From the NCBI GenBank assembly GCA_963797265.1, contig CAWCOY010000003.1:1-64000 (forward strand): DNA of 64,000 nucleotides, written 5' to 3'. A program made the translations under genes and the position numbers. The stretch comes from DASUPK01 sp963797265. Its GTDB lineage: Bacteria; Actinomycetota; Thermoleophilia; Solirubrobacterales; 70-9. The notes beneath the pieces were generated by a model. The model was not told the origin of the DNA. It searched no databases and saw only the letters and a program-made list of their open reading frames with translations. Shown piece by piece: positions 50,895-61,836 of this stretch (position 1 is its first letter; each line of letters begins with the position of its first letter).

Positions 50895-51358
50895 TGGCTG
50901 ACGCCTCACACCGGAGAAGGCAGATCCGGGCCGAGCGGATCGACCAGGAGCGCGGCGTCTTCATGATCTCGGTGGCGGCCGAGCTCGCCGAGATGCACCC
51001 GCAGACACTCCGCATGTACGAGGCGCGGGGCCTGATCACGCCGAAGCGCTCGCCCAAGAACACGCGGCTCTACTCACAGGCGGATGTCGAGCTCCTCCGC
51101 CGGATCCAGCGCATGACCAGCGAGGAGGGGCTGAACCTGGCGGGCGTCGAGACGGTGCTCGAGCTCGAGCAGCGCCTGGAGCGGATTCGAGCCGAGATGG
51201 CCCGGATGCGCAGGCGGGCGGCGGAGATGGAGTCGAAGATGACCGAGGAGCTCGAGCGGCTCCGCAAGTCGATCGGCGGCGAGCTCGTCCCCTACGGGGC
51301 GTACCAGCCCGAGAAGATGGGCGGCGCCACGCGGATTCCGATTCGCCGGCGGCACTAA
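50894..51358 (+). CDS. hspR: MerR-type heat-shock repressor HspR
   Basis: The 154-residue protein has a MerR HTH near the N-terminus (FMISVAAELAEMHPQTLRMYEARGLITPKRSPKNTRLYSQADVELLRRIQRM) and a coiled coil (LELEQRLERIRAEMARMRRRAAEME). As last gene of the dnaK operon this is the standard place of actinobacterial HspR, which with DnaK as co-repressor shuts off dnaK and clpB. The C-terminus is longer than in mycobacteria. ATG 50894 overlaps the dnaJ stop. Confidence 0.93.
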   Translation: MADASHRRRQIRAERIDQERGVFMISVAAELAEMHPQTLRMYEARGLITPKRSPKNTRLYSQADVELLRRIQRMTSEEGLNLAGVETVLELEQRLERIRAEMARMRRRAAEMESKMTEELERLRKSIGGELVPYGAYQPEKMGGATRIPIRRRH

Positions 51359-51361
51359 CGG

Positions 51362-52243
51362 TTAGGGCGCAAGCCAGCCGCCCCGGTATGGCGGGGGCTT
51401 CGCGAGCAGTCGGCGGGCGAAGCCCTCGATCGTCTCGAAGCCGCCACCGCCCCAGGGCGCCTCATCGGTGAGGACAGCGAGAGCGAGGCGTTCGCCATGA
51501 CGGTGCTCCAGGAGGGCGGCCTGATGGGTGACCGGCCCGCTGTTGTGCTCACCGCCGGGCGGGCGCCAGCCACCCTTGAACCAGATCGACCAGCCTCCGC
51601 CGAGCGCCTCCGGGATCCCCCAGCCCTCGCCCGGCGTGATCCTGGCCAGCAGCCGCTTCGCGTAGGCGCGGTGAGCACCCGGCAGGTTGGCGTCGAGCCG
51701 GTAGAAGAACCGCGCCATGCCGGCCGCGGTGATCTGGTCGCCGCCCCAGAAGCCGGGCGTCGGCTCGAAGTCCCTCATGCCGGCCCTCTCCGCGACCTCG
51801 TCGAGCCCCTCGTCCCCGACCTGCGCGTAGACGGCGTCCGCGGCGCGATTGTCAGAGTAGGTGATCATCGGCTCCAGGAGAGCCTTGGTGGCGCCGTCGA
51901 GAGGGAGGCCCTCGCGATCGAGCCGCCTCAGCTCGGCCGCGAGCAGCAGCGCCTTGCTGACGCTCGCGGAGCTGAACTGCCGGTCTTCGTCATAGCCGCG
52001 TAGCCCGAGGGAGCGGTCGATGACCGCGAAGGAGACGTCACCGCGTGCAGCGGCGTAGCGCTGGGCACGTCGGACGGCTGCCGGCGGGGGATAGACGGCA
52101 GGGGGCCAGACCTTGTGCGCGGTATGCCGGGCGCCGTGGTCGGCTCGATCCGCGATCGCAGGCCCGCTCGAGAAGAGCGGCGACAGCGCGGCCAGCGTGA
52201 CCAAGGCCGCAAGCGAGCCCAGGGTCCGCGGTGGGAATCCCAT
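51362..52243 (-). CDS. Class A beta-lactamase-fold serine hydrolase
   Basis: The 293-residue protein has a signal peptide (LAALVTLAALSPLFSSGPAIA) and the three active-site elements of the penicillin-recognising fold: SASVSK (Ser-x-x-Lys), YSDNRAAD (SDN) and WFKGGW in place of KTG. No clear Omega-loop Glu (ExxLN) is seen. It may be a D,D-peptidase or esterase on cell-wall material rather than a resistance enzyme. It is convergent with hspR and stands alone. Confidence 0.83.
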   Translation of the reverse strand: MGFPPRTLGSLAALVTLAALSPLFSSGPAIADRADHGARHTAHKVWPPAVYPPPAAVRRAQRYAAARGDVSFAVIDRSLGLRGYDEDRQFSSASVSKALLLAAELRRLDREGLPLDGATKALLEPMITYSDNRAADAVYAQVGDEGLDEVAERAGMRDFEPTPGFWGGDQITAAGMARFFYRLDANLPGAHRAYAKRLLARITPGEGWGIPEALGGGWSIWFKGGWRPPGGEHNSGPVTHQAALLEHRHGERLALAVLTDEAPWGGGGFETIEGFARRLLAKPPPYRGGWLAP

Positions 52244-52263
52244 GGGCGAAGCGTAGGTAGGAC

Positions 52264-52695
52264 CTAGGCGGGCTCGGGGCTCGCGGGGCGACCCAGGTCG
52301 GGGTCGAGGCCCGCGTCGGTGAGGGCCTCGCTGCGGTCGATGTAGAGCCGCCAGTAGACGATCTTGCCGGCCCGGAACGTCATCGTGTGCGCGTCGCGCA
52401 CCTCCACCTCCGGGGCTCCGCCGTCACCGCGGAAGTACGTCCGCATCAGGGCGACGACACGGTCACCGGCTGAGAGGAGCTCGTAGTCGCGGATCTCCGT
52501 CTGCTCGGCCCCCCTCAGCAAGAGGTTGAGAAAGCTGCGGAGACCCTCCTTGCCGCGATAGCCTCGAATGCCCGGCACATCGGGGTCGTAGATCTCGCAG
52601 TCGTCGTCGTAGTACCGGAGCACCCCCTCGACGCCCTCCTCGTTGAAGGCCTTGAAGAGCCGTCTGGTGATCTCGAGGTTCGTGTCTGGCGTCAT
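52264..52695 (-). CDS. SnoaL-like NTF2-fold protein
   Basis: A 143-residue protein from ATG 52695: LEITRRLFKAFNEEGVEGVLRYYDDDCEIYDPDVPG, then RSFLNLLLRGAEQTEIRDYELLSAGDRVVALMRTYFRG and AHTMTFRAGKIVYWRLYIDRSEAL. This is the SnoaL/ketosteroid-isomerase-like cone fold. The activity is unknown. A longer upstream frame lacks a ribosome site. Confidence 0.82.
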   Translation of the reverse strand: MTPDTNLEITRRLFKAFNEEGVEGVLRYYDDDCEIYDPDVPGIRGYRGKEGLRSFLNLLLRGAEQTEIRDYELLSAGDRVVALMRTYFRGDGGAPEVEVRDAHTMTFRAGKIVYWRLYIDRSEALTDAGLDPDLGRPASPEPA

Positions 52696-52795
52696 CCTTG
52701 ACCGTCCGCGCTCGGGCGTCCATCCTACGCGGGGCCGACGCGCGCCGTCTACCCCACATTTCACGGACCGCGGGGCAGTGCATCTTCAATATCTA

Positions 52796-52845
52796 AGTCT
52801 TTACGACATAGATTTCTTTATTTTTACGACTAAAGCGGCTACCAT
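52796..52845 (+). promoter_or_regulatory. AT-rich clpB promoter region with direct repeats
   Basis: The octamer TTTACGAC occurs at 52800-52807 and 52823-52830, about two helical turns apart, in the only strongly AT-rich part of the locus. TAGATTTCTTTA between them resembles a sequence before dnaK. These may be sites for HspR, another regulator, or promoter elements. Confidence 0.4.
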
Positions 52846-52853
52846 GAGCCAGG

Positions 52854-55466
<2,613 letters not shown>

Positions 55467-55554
55467 CCCTCACGCACGGAAACCCCCCGCTCAGGCAGGA
55501 ATCGACCCACTTCTCGGTATCCGGCTGCGGCGGTGCCCAGACGAGTAATTAGGG

Positions 55555-56310
55555 ATGAGTTTTCGTGTCTCGGCCGACCAGGCCGGGTGGTCCGTCCGTG
55601 AGGCCGCCTGGGGCCTCGAAGAACGCGTCCTTTGGCGCGGCGGTGACGCCGCGCGCGTCGCCTTCGAGCGGGCCGGACGCGCCACCGCGCCGCTGCAGCG
55701 ACTGATCCAGACGAAGCTCACCTGGCCGGTCTCCGACGCCTACCGGGCCCGCGGCAGGAAGACCCGGGCCACGCTTGCCGCCTCGGCCGCCGTGCTCGCC
55801 CTCGCCGCGGGGGGTGCCGGAGCGATCACCGCGATCGACCACAGCTCCGGAGAGCCGGCGACGAGTGCCGGGCTGGCGCCGGTTGCGGCCGTCCCGCAGG
55901 CCTCAGACACCCTGGCGCTCCAGGGAGTCACGCCTCAGTTCGAGCCTGGGGACGCACCCGTTCCGCCCACCCCCGCCGCCAAGCCCACCGAGAAGCCGGC
56001 GCAAGTGGCCTGGGAGTTCACGCAGGCGTTCGTCACCTATGAGGTGGGTCGGGCCGCGGGCGAGACCGAGTCGAGCTTCGCTTCCACCGCCACCAAGCAG
56101 CTCGCCAAGGCCCTCAAGGCCGACCCGCCCCGCCTGCCCGCAAGCGGCAAGGTGCCCAAGGCCCGGGTCTTGAACGTCGTGCTCGGCACTGCGAGTAAGT
56201 CACAGGTGACCGCCAGCGTCTCGCTGGTCAGGCTCCGGGCCGTCAGCGAGCTACGGCTCACGCTGACCAAGGCCGGGGACCAGTGGCGCGTCGCTCAGGT
56301 GCTCGGCTGA
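55555..56310 (+). CDS. Membrane-anchored protein of unknown function, cell-wall unit
   Basis: The 251-residue protein has an N-terminal cytoplasmic part (WSVREAAWGLEERVLWRGGD), one TM helix (about 83-103, ASAAVLALAAGGAGAITAI), a Pro-rich linker, and an extracytoplasmic domain (AWEFTQAFVTYEVGRAAGETESSF, QVTASVSLVRLRAVSELRLTL). The last domain resembles the NTF2-like/conjugative-coupling-type folds found next to lytic enzymes. It overlaps the start of the transglycosylase-like gene (TGATG), so the two probably work together. Confidence 0.7.
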   Translation: MSFRVSADQAGWSVREAAWGLEERVLWRGGDAARVAFERAGRATAPLQRLIQTKLTWPVSDAYRARGRKTRATLAASAAVLALAAGGAGAITAIDHSSGEPATSAGLAPVAAVPQASDTLALQGVTPQFEPGDAPVPPTPAAKPTEKPAQVAWEFTQAFVTYEVGRAAGETESSFASTATKQLAKALKADPPRLPASGKVPKARVLNVVLGTASKSQVTASVSLVRLRAVSELRLTLTKAGDQWRVAQVLG

Positions 56311-57941
56311 TGGGACGGGTCAGGACCGCCTTCGCGGCGACCGTCGTCGGCGCCGCCATCGCGGCACAGACCGCCGTCGCGCAGACGACGACCACAGAGA
56401 CTTCTCCCACCACCACAACGGCTCCGCCCGAGGCGCCTCCGACGCTGCCGCAGGTGCCGACCACCGCGCCGCCCAAGTACATCCCCAAGCCGAAGCCGAA
56501 GCCAAAGCCCGGCCCCAAGCCGTCCGCGAAGCCGAAGGGCGGCAAGCAGCAGCCCAACCCATCCAAGCCGCCGCGCGAGGGGAACGAGACGGGCGCCGCG
56601 GAGACCGGTGGCAGCACCACGCCTCCGCCCGCGACCCCGATCCCGACCGCCTGCGGCCCCATCGCCGTGCCCGCCTTCCTGCCCCCGATCTATCAGGCGG
56701 CCGCCCAGGCCTATGACCTGGGGCCCGCGGGACCGTCGATCCTCGCGGCGATCAACGAGATCGAGAGCGGCTTCGGCCAGAACCTCGGCCCGTCCTCGGC
56801 TGGGGCGGAGGGATGGATGCAGTTCATGCCCTCCACCTGGGCGATGTACGGGGTCGACGCCAACAGCGACGGTGTGAAGGACCCGAACGAGCCCCATGAC
56901 GCGATCTTCGCCGCCGCCCGCTACCTGCGCGCGTCCGGCATGCCAGAGGATCCGGAGGGCGCCGTCTTCTCCTACAACCACGCCGACTGGTACGTCGCCG
57001 AGGTGATGGCACGCGCCGCCTGCTTCAGCGGGATTGGCAACGGTGTGGTCGGCGGCCTCTCGCTGATCCCGAAACGGCAGGAGCTGGTCTGCGCGCCCGC
57101 CGAGGGTGCCCATGTCCAGATTCCCGCCAAATACATGAAGGCCTTCGAGGGCGCCGCCGGCCGGTACGAGCTTGGTCAGCCCGGGGTCTGGGCGCTGGCG
57201 GCCGTGGCCCGGGTCGAGTCGAACTTCGGCAAGGGGATGTCGGCACGTGACCTGACGACACGCGGCCCGCTCGGCATCACCGACGACAACTGGGAGCAGT
57301 ACGCGGTCGACGGAGACGGGGATGGCAAGGTCAGGCACTCGAGCCCGGGCGACTCCGCCGCGACCCTCGCGCGGATGATCTGGGCGGCGGGCGACCTGCG
57401 GGCCGGCCTCTTCCAGCACAACCATGCGGAGTGGTACGTCGAAGCGGTCCTTCAGGACTCCGAGGCGATGAAGGGGACCTGCCGGGAGAAGACCGTCGCC
57501 TACTCGGTCGCCCTGCCCGGCCCGACCAACGCCCCGATCAACTGGCGGAACGTCGAGCTCTCCAATCAGCTCGAGATGGTCGACATCCAGTCCGGCGCCA
57601 TCGACCCGCGGATCATCAACCTGATCGGCGCGATCAGCCAGCAGCACACGATCACGATCTCGGCGCTGCGCTCGGATCATTCGAGAAGCACCTCGAGCGG
57701 CAACGTCTCGAACCACTACTACGGGCGCGCGATGGACATCGCAGCGATCGACGGCGTGCCCTGCACCAACGTCTCGCCTGACGGGCCGTGCGGGACGCTC
57801 GCCCGCCAGCTGGGCGCGCTGCCGGCGGGGCAGGAGCCCACCGAGCTCATCTACTGCTGGGACCCGGACGGCCCCGCGAACCCGAACGGCTTCGCACAGG
57901 CCGACCATTGCGACCACATTCACGTCGGCTTCGACGCCTAA
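56310..57941 (+). CDS. Secreted lytic-transglycosylase-like protein with two SLT-type domains
   Basis: The 543-residue protein has a signal peptide (TAFAATVVGAAIAAQTAVAQ), a Thr/Pro-rich then Lys/Pro-rich cell-wall linker (KPKPKPKPGPKP), and a SLT domain: AINEIESGFGQNLGPSSAGAEGWMQFMPSTWAMYG with catalytic Glu, then the Ca-like loop DANSDGVKDP. A second, weaker repeat follows (LAAVARVESNFGKGMSARDLTTRGPLGI, DGDGDGKV). The C-terminal quarter (SALRSDHSRSTSSGNVSNHYYGRAMDI, DHCDHIHVGF) resembles LAS/D,D-carboxypeptidase-like metallopeptidases. It should remodel peptidoglycan. ATG 56310 is coupled to the gene before. Confidence 0.85.
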   Translation: MGRVRTAFAATVVGAAIAAQTAVAQTTTTETSPTTTTAPPEAPPTLPQVPTTAPPKYIPKPKPKPKPGPKPSAKPKGGKQQPNPSKPPREGNETGAAETGGSTTPPPATPIPTACGPIAVPAFLPPIYQAAAQAYDLGPAGPSILAAINEIESGFGQNLGPSSAGAEGWMQFMPSTWAMYGVDANSDGVKDPNEPHDAIFAAARYLRASGMPEDPEGAVFSYNHADWYVAEVMARAACFSGIGNGVVGGLSLIPKRQELVCAPAEGAHVQIPAKYMKAFEGAAGRYELGQPGVWALAAVARVESNFGKGMSARDLTTRGPLGITDDNWEQYAVDGDGDGKVRHSSPGDSAATLARMIWAAGDLRAGLFQHNHAEWYVEAVLQDSEAMKGTCREKTVAYSVALPGPTNAPINWRNVELSNQLEMVDIQSGAIDPRIINLIGAISQQHTITISALRSDHSRSTSSGNVSNHYYGRAMDIAAIDGVPCTNVSPDGPCGTLARQLGALPAGQEPTELIYCWDPDGPANPNGFAQADHCDHIHVGFDA

Positions 57942-57971
57942 GTCCTAGGCCGCGGGCATAGGCTTCGGCCG

Positions 57972-58937
57972 ATGCCCAGTACTTTCGAGACCGAGCGCCA
58001 AGACAGGGTCCTGGTCGTTCGGATCGACAACCCGCCGCACAACTTCATGACCGGGGCGATGGTGCGGGAGCTGAGCGAGCTACTCGACTCGGTCCGCGGT
58101 GACCGCTCGGTCGGCGCGGTGGTGATCACCGGGAAGCCCGACGACCTCTACATCACGCACTACGACGTCGGGGAGATCCTGGCGAGCGTCGAGCGCACCG
58201 GAATCGCCGCGCCTCCCTGGCTCACCTCGATCGTGCTCCGGATCGCCGGCGCGGTCCGGCGGGTGCCCGGCCTGCGCGACCTGGCGGAGCGGACGCCGCT
58301 CGCGGCCGTGTTCGAGCTCTACCGCATCCACGACCTCTTCCTGTCGATGAACCGCTCCGACAAGGTCTTCATCGCCGCGATCAACGGACCCGCGACGGGC
58401 GGCGGTTGCGAGACCTCCCTCGCCTGCGACGTGCGGGTGATGGCGGACGCCGAAATCGCGATCGGGCTGCCCGAGATGACCGTTGACTTCAATCCGGGCG
58501 CCGGCGGAACTCAGCGTCTCCCCAGGCTGATCGGCACAGGGAGGGCATTGGCGATGATGCTGGAGGGGAGGACGATCAGTCCGCGCGAGGCGCTCGACTA
58601 CGACTTGGTCCAGGCGGTGGTGCCGCCCGATCAGGTCGAGGAGGCTGCGGTCCGCATTGGCGAGCGCCTGGCGCGGCGCTCCCCCGAGGCGATCCGGTCG
58701 CTGAAGCGCGCCGTCTACGAGGGCGGCTCGCGTCCGCTGCACCGAGGCCTTGGTGTGGAGCGCAAGTGGTTCATGGTCTCCTCGGCGACCGAGTCCTCCA
58801 AGGAGAAGATGGCCGCGATGAGCAGGCAGGTCGAGCTCGACGGAGCATCCCCCTGGGTGACCGCTGAGTCGCTCGAGCCGTGGCAGGAGGGCACCGCGGT
58901 GGGCGACGACCGGGACGGGCGGGCAGGAGCGGACTGA
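57972..58937 (+). CDS. Enoyl-CoA hydratase/isomerase family protein
   Basis: The 321-residue crotonase-fold protein shows VVITGKPDDLYITHYDVGE, AAINGPATGGGCETSLACDVRVMA (oxyanion hole) and IGLPEMTVDFNPGAGGTQRLPRLIG with the catalytic Glu. The substrate is unknown. An extra loop of about 45 residues lies between the first motif and the oxyanion hole (IAAPPWLTSIVLRIAGAVRR), which could bind membrane or select long acyl chains. A TAGGCT box 7 bp before ATG 57972 suggests a leaderless mRNA. Confidence 0.88.
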   Translation: MPSTFETERQDRVLVVRIDNPPHNFMTGAMVRELSELLDSVRGDRSVGAVVITGKPDDLYITHYDVGEILASVERTGIAAPPWLTSIVLRIAGAVRRVPGLRDLAERTPLAAVFELYRIHDLFLSMNRSDKVFIAAINGPATGGGCETSLACDVRVMADAEIAIGLPEMTVDFNPGAGGTQRLPRLIGTGRALAMMLEGRTISPREALDYDLVQAVVPPDQVEEAAVRIGERLARRSPEAIRSLKRAVYEGGSRPLHRGLGVERKWFMVSSATESSKEKMAAMSRQVELDGASPWVTAESLEPWQEGTAVGDDRDGRAGAD

Positions 58938-58953
58938 CCGCGGGCGGAGGCTC

Positions 58954-59601
58954 TCAGCCTCCGCCCACCCCGCTGGGTCTGATCGCCACTCCCCTGATCA
59001 CCGGACGGACCAGCGGCGGCGCCTTGGGCAGCTTGTCGCGCTCCAGGCTGTCGATCCAGAAGCCGGCGCTGGCGAGCAGCTGATCGGTCGCGCGATTCGG
59101 GTGGCAGCCCCCGGACACCCAGCCCCACGGCCTCTCCAGCCAGTCCTGCCAGCGGGCCAGGCCCGGCCGCGCGCTGCGCACGTGCTCCAGGTAGAGGAAG
59201 CGGCCCCCCTCGACCAGGACCCGCCGGGCCTCCGCCACGGCACGGACGGGGTTCTCGACCGTGCAGAGGACGAGCGTGGCGACCACCACGTCGAAGGTGC
59301 CGTCGTCGAAAGGAAGATCCTCGGCGGGGGCCTCGATCACGGAGGGGCTCCCGGCCGGGGTTCCCTCGCGCTCGAGGCGCTCGCGCAGCAGCTTGGCCAT
59401 GTTCAGGTCCGGCTCCGCCAGCACGAGCTCTGTGACCGCGTCGGTGTAGTGCTCGAGGTTGTGCCCCGTGCCGGCCCCGAGCTCGAGGACGCGGCCGGAG
59501 GCCGAGCTGAGCAGCTCATGGCGCATCTCACCGAGTCCGGCCCGCTCCGTGCCGGCGGTCAGGCGATCGTAGAAGCGGGCGAAGAGAGGGTGGTCGGGCA
59601 C
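58954..59601 (-). CDS. Class I SAM-dependent methyltransferase
   Basis: The 215-residue protein (GTG 59601) has HPLFARFYDRLTAGTERAG, motif I VLELGAGTGHNLEHY, ELVLAEPDLNMAKLL, FDVVVATLVLCTVENPVRAVAEARRVL and GGRFLYLEHVRS. It resembles UbiE/methyltransferase-like enzymes including METTL7-type proteins. The substrate is not evident. A longer frame to 59655 begins in a family A repeat and is less likely. Confidence 0.87.
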   Translation of the reverse strand: MPDHPLFARFYDRLTAGTERAGLGEMRHELLSSASGRVLELGAGTGHNLEHYTDAVTELVLAEPDLNMAKLLRERLEREGTPAGSPSVIEAPAEDLPFDDGTFDVVVATLVLCTVENPVRAVAEARRVLVEGGRFLYLEHVRSARPGLARWQDWLERPWGWVSGGCHPNRATDQLLASAGFWIDSLERDKLPKAPPLVRPVIRGVAIRPSGVGGG

Positions 59602-59621
59602 GCAGCCATGATCTTCCCAGC

Positions 59622-59657
59622 ATGAAACGGGTTGCGCTGTCGCGCACCCTCGCATCT
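59622..59657 (+). repeat. Family A 36-nt repeat, intergenic reference copy
   Basis: ATGAAACGGGTTGCGCTG then tcgcgcaccctcgcatct. It folds as GGGTTGCGC-TGTC-GCGCACCC with one bulged base. It lies between the divergent methyltransferase and GYD-domain genes. Confidence 0.8.
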
Positions 59658-59726
59658 AGATTGCACTCCGGGCCGGAAAGTGAAAGAAAGAGGGATCTAC
59701 GGGGCAAGCAACAGAGAGGAGAAGAG

Positions 59727-60008
59727 ATGCCGACGTTCGTGATGCTCACCAACCTGACCTCTGAGGGCGTGCAGACGCTCAAGAACAACCCGAGCCGCAT
59801 TCAGGAGGTCAACAAGGAGGTCGAACAGCTGGGGGTCACCGTCAAGGAGCAGTGGGCGACGCTCGGTCCGTACGACTTCATCACCATCGTCGAGGCGCCC
59901 GACGAGAAGACGATGGCGAAGGTCTCCGTCGAGCTCGGCTCGCGCGGGACGATGAGCAGCCAGACGCTGGCCGCGATTCCGGCGGAGGAGTTCTCGAAGG
60001 CGCTTTGA
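59727..60008 (+). CDS. GYD-domain protein
   Basis: The 93-residue protein reads FVMLTNLTSEGVQTLKNNPSR, GVTVKEQWATLGPYDFITIVEAPDE and VELGSRGTMSSQTLAAIPAEEF; the GPYD motif gives the family its name. This is a ferredoxin-fold, ligand-binding-like small protein of unknown function. GAGGAG precedes ATG 59727. It is followed 19 bp later by purD. Confidence 0.87.
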   Translation: MPTFVMLTNLTSEGVQTLKNNPSRIQEVNKEVEQLGVTVKEQWATLGPYDFITIVEAPDEKTMAKVSVELGSRGTMSSQTLAAIPAEEFSKAL

Positions 60009-60027
60009 GCTTCGGGAAGCCCTCGGC

Positions 60028-61335
60028 ATGAAGGTCCTCGTCGTCGGAGGAGGCGGTCGCGAGCACGCGATCATCCGCTCCCTCGCTCGCTCGCCCAGCG
60101 AACCCGAGCTCTTCTGCTCGCCGGGAAACGCGGGCATCGCCGACGACGCTGAGATCGTGCCCGCCGGGAGGCAGGACATCGACGGCCTGCTCGCCGCAGC
60201 TCGCGATCGCGGCATCGACCTGGTGGTGGTCGGCCCGGAGGCGCCGCTGGTCGCGGGGCTCGTCGACGCGCTCGAGGACGCCGGCATTGCTGCCTTCGGC
60301 CCGACCGGCGCCGCGGCGCAGATCGAGGGATCGAAGCTGTTCGCCAAGCGGCTCATGGAGGAGGCCGGGGTGCCGACGGCGGGACATACCGTCCTCAACT
60401 CCAAGGAGGAGGCGCTCGAGCACCTCGCCCGCACCTCATATCCCACCGTCCTCAAGGCGGACGGCCTGGCAGCCGGGAAGGGCGTGATCATCAGCCCGAC
60501 GGAGGCCGAGGCGCGGGAGGCCGCGGACGTCTTCTTCACCGAGAGGCGCTTCGGCGATACCCAGGTCGTGGTCGAGGAGTTCCTCGAGGGCGAGGAACTC
60601 TCGGTGCTGGCGCTGTGCGACGGCGAGCACGTGCTGCCGCTGGCACCGGCCCAGGACTACAAGCGGATCTACGACGGCGACGAGGGACCGAACACCGGCG
60701 GCATGGGCAGCTATTCGCCCGTGCCGGGAATCGATTCCGCCGAGGCCGGTCGCATAGCCGACCTGGTGCACCGCCCCATCGTCGAGGCCATGAAGGGGCG
60801 GGGGATCCCCTACCACGGCGTCCTCTACGCCGGGCTGATGCTGACCGAGGCCGGGCCCAAGGTGCTCGAGTTCAACTGCCGCTTCGGGGACCCGGAGACG
60901 CAGGCGGTGTTGCCGCGGATGCAATCGGATTTGATCGAGCTCTGTCTCGCCACCCGGACCGAGGGAGGCCTCGCCGGGCTCGACGCCGGGTTTTCCGATG
61001 ACTGGTCCGTCACCGTCGTGCTCGCCTCTGCGGGCTATCCCGAGTCATCCTCGAGGGGGGACGTGATCCGCGGGCTCGACGAGGCGGCCGCGGTACAGGG
61101 AGTGGAGGTGACCCACGCCGGCACCGCCCAACGCGATGGCGAGATCGTCACCGCCGGCGGCCGGGTCCTCAACGTCACCGGGATCGGCGCGACCGCCGCG
61201 GAGGCGCGACGCCGCGCCTACGATGCCGCCGACCTGATCAGCTTCGACGGGAAACAGATGCGAACCGACATCGCAAGCCGCGCGGCGTCCGACCCTTCGG
61301 CACCACTCAACCCTGCAGGTAGCGCGGCTGATTGA
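60028..61335 (+). CDS. purD: Phosphoribosylamine-glycine ligase
   Basis: The 435-residue ATP-grasp enzyme joins glycine to phosphoribosylamine in purine synthesis. Motifs: KVLVVGGGGREHAIIRSLA, VVVGPEAPLVAGLVDALE, GSKLFAKRLMEEAGVPTA, DGLAAGKGVIIS, EEFLEGEELSVLALCDG, DYKRIYDGDEGPNTGGMGSYSP and EFNCRFGDPETQAVLPRM. Length is normal, and the C-terminus has an extra Ala/Ser-rich tail. It heads purD-purE; purB is 2 kb on. Confidence 0.97.
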   Translation: MKVLVVGGGGREHAIIRSLARSPSEPELFCSPGNAGIADDAEIVPAGRQDIDGLLAAARDRGIDLVVVGPEAPLVAGLVDALEDAGIAAFGPTGAAAQIEGSKLFAKRLMEEAGVPTAGHTVLNSKEEALEHLARTSYPTVLKADGLAAGKGVIISPTEAEAREAADVFFTERRFGDTQVVVEEFLEGEELSVLALCDGEHVLPLAPAQDYKRIYDGDEGPNTGGMGSYSPVPGIDSAEAGRIADLVHRPIVEAMKGRGIPYHGVLYAGLMLTEAGPKVLEFNCRFGDPETQAVLPRMQSDLIELCLATRTEGGLAGLDAGFSDDWSVTVVLASAGYPESSSRGDVIRGLDEAAAVQGVEVTHAGTAQRDGEIVTAGGRVLNVTGIGATAAEARRRAYDAADLISFDGKQMRTDIASRAASDPSAPLNPAGSAAD

Positions 61336-61371
61336 TGGGGGGCCGGACATGACAAAGGATTGGAGGAGCTG

Positions 61372-61836
61372 ATGCCCGAGGGCGAAGCCGTCGAGACGAT
61401 GCCCCAGGTGGAGGAGGCGTTCGAGGAGATCGAGGTCGACGCGCCGCTGGTCGGGATCATCATGGGCTCGAAGAACGACAAGCCCAAGCTGCAGCCCGCC
61501 GGTGAGGCCCTCCAGGACCATGGGATCCGCTACGAGGTCCGGGTGCTGAGCGCTCATCGTGACCCGGACGCCACCAGCGAGTACTGCACCAATGCCCGCA
61601 TGCGCGGGCTGAAGGTGATCATCGCCGGGGCCGGGATGTCGGCCGCGCTCCCGGGCTTCGCGGCCTCGAAGACGGACCTGCCGGTGATCGGGGTCCCGAT
61701 CTCGGGGAAGAACCTCGGCGGTCTGGACGCCCTGCTCTCCGCGGTGCAGATGCCGCCGGGCGTGCCGGTCGGCTGCGTGGCGATCGACGGGGCGAAGAAC
61801 GCGGGATTGCTGGCGGTCCGGATCATCAACGCCTAG
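61372..61836 (+). CDS. purE: N5-carboxyaminoimidazole ribonucleotide mutase
   Basis: The 154-residue enzyme moves the carboxyl group in the purine pathway. VGIIMGSKNDKPKLQPAGEAL, VLSAHRDPDATSEYC (catalytic His), IIAGAGMSAALPGFAASKTDLPVIGVPISGK and SAVQMPPGVPVGCVAIDGAKNAGLLA are the family blocks. The N-terminus has an acidic extension of about 27 residues (VETMPQVEEAFEEIEVD). GGAGGAG lies before ATG 61372. Confidence 0.95.
   Translation: MPEGEAVETMPQVEEAFEEIEVDAPLVGIIMGSKNDKPKLQPAGEALQDHGIRYEVRVLSAHRDPDATSEYCTNARMRGLKVIIAGAGMSAALPGFAASKTDLPVIGVPISGKNLGGLDALLSAVQMPPGVPVGCVAIDGAKNAGLLAVRIINA

Noticed and set aside
56295..57923. 542-residue minus-strand frame opposite the transglycosylase-like gene
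   Set aside because: Antisense shadow with Arg/Val/Asp bias and no recognisable domain.
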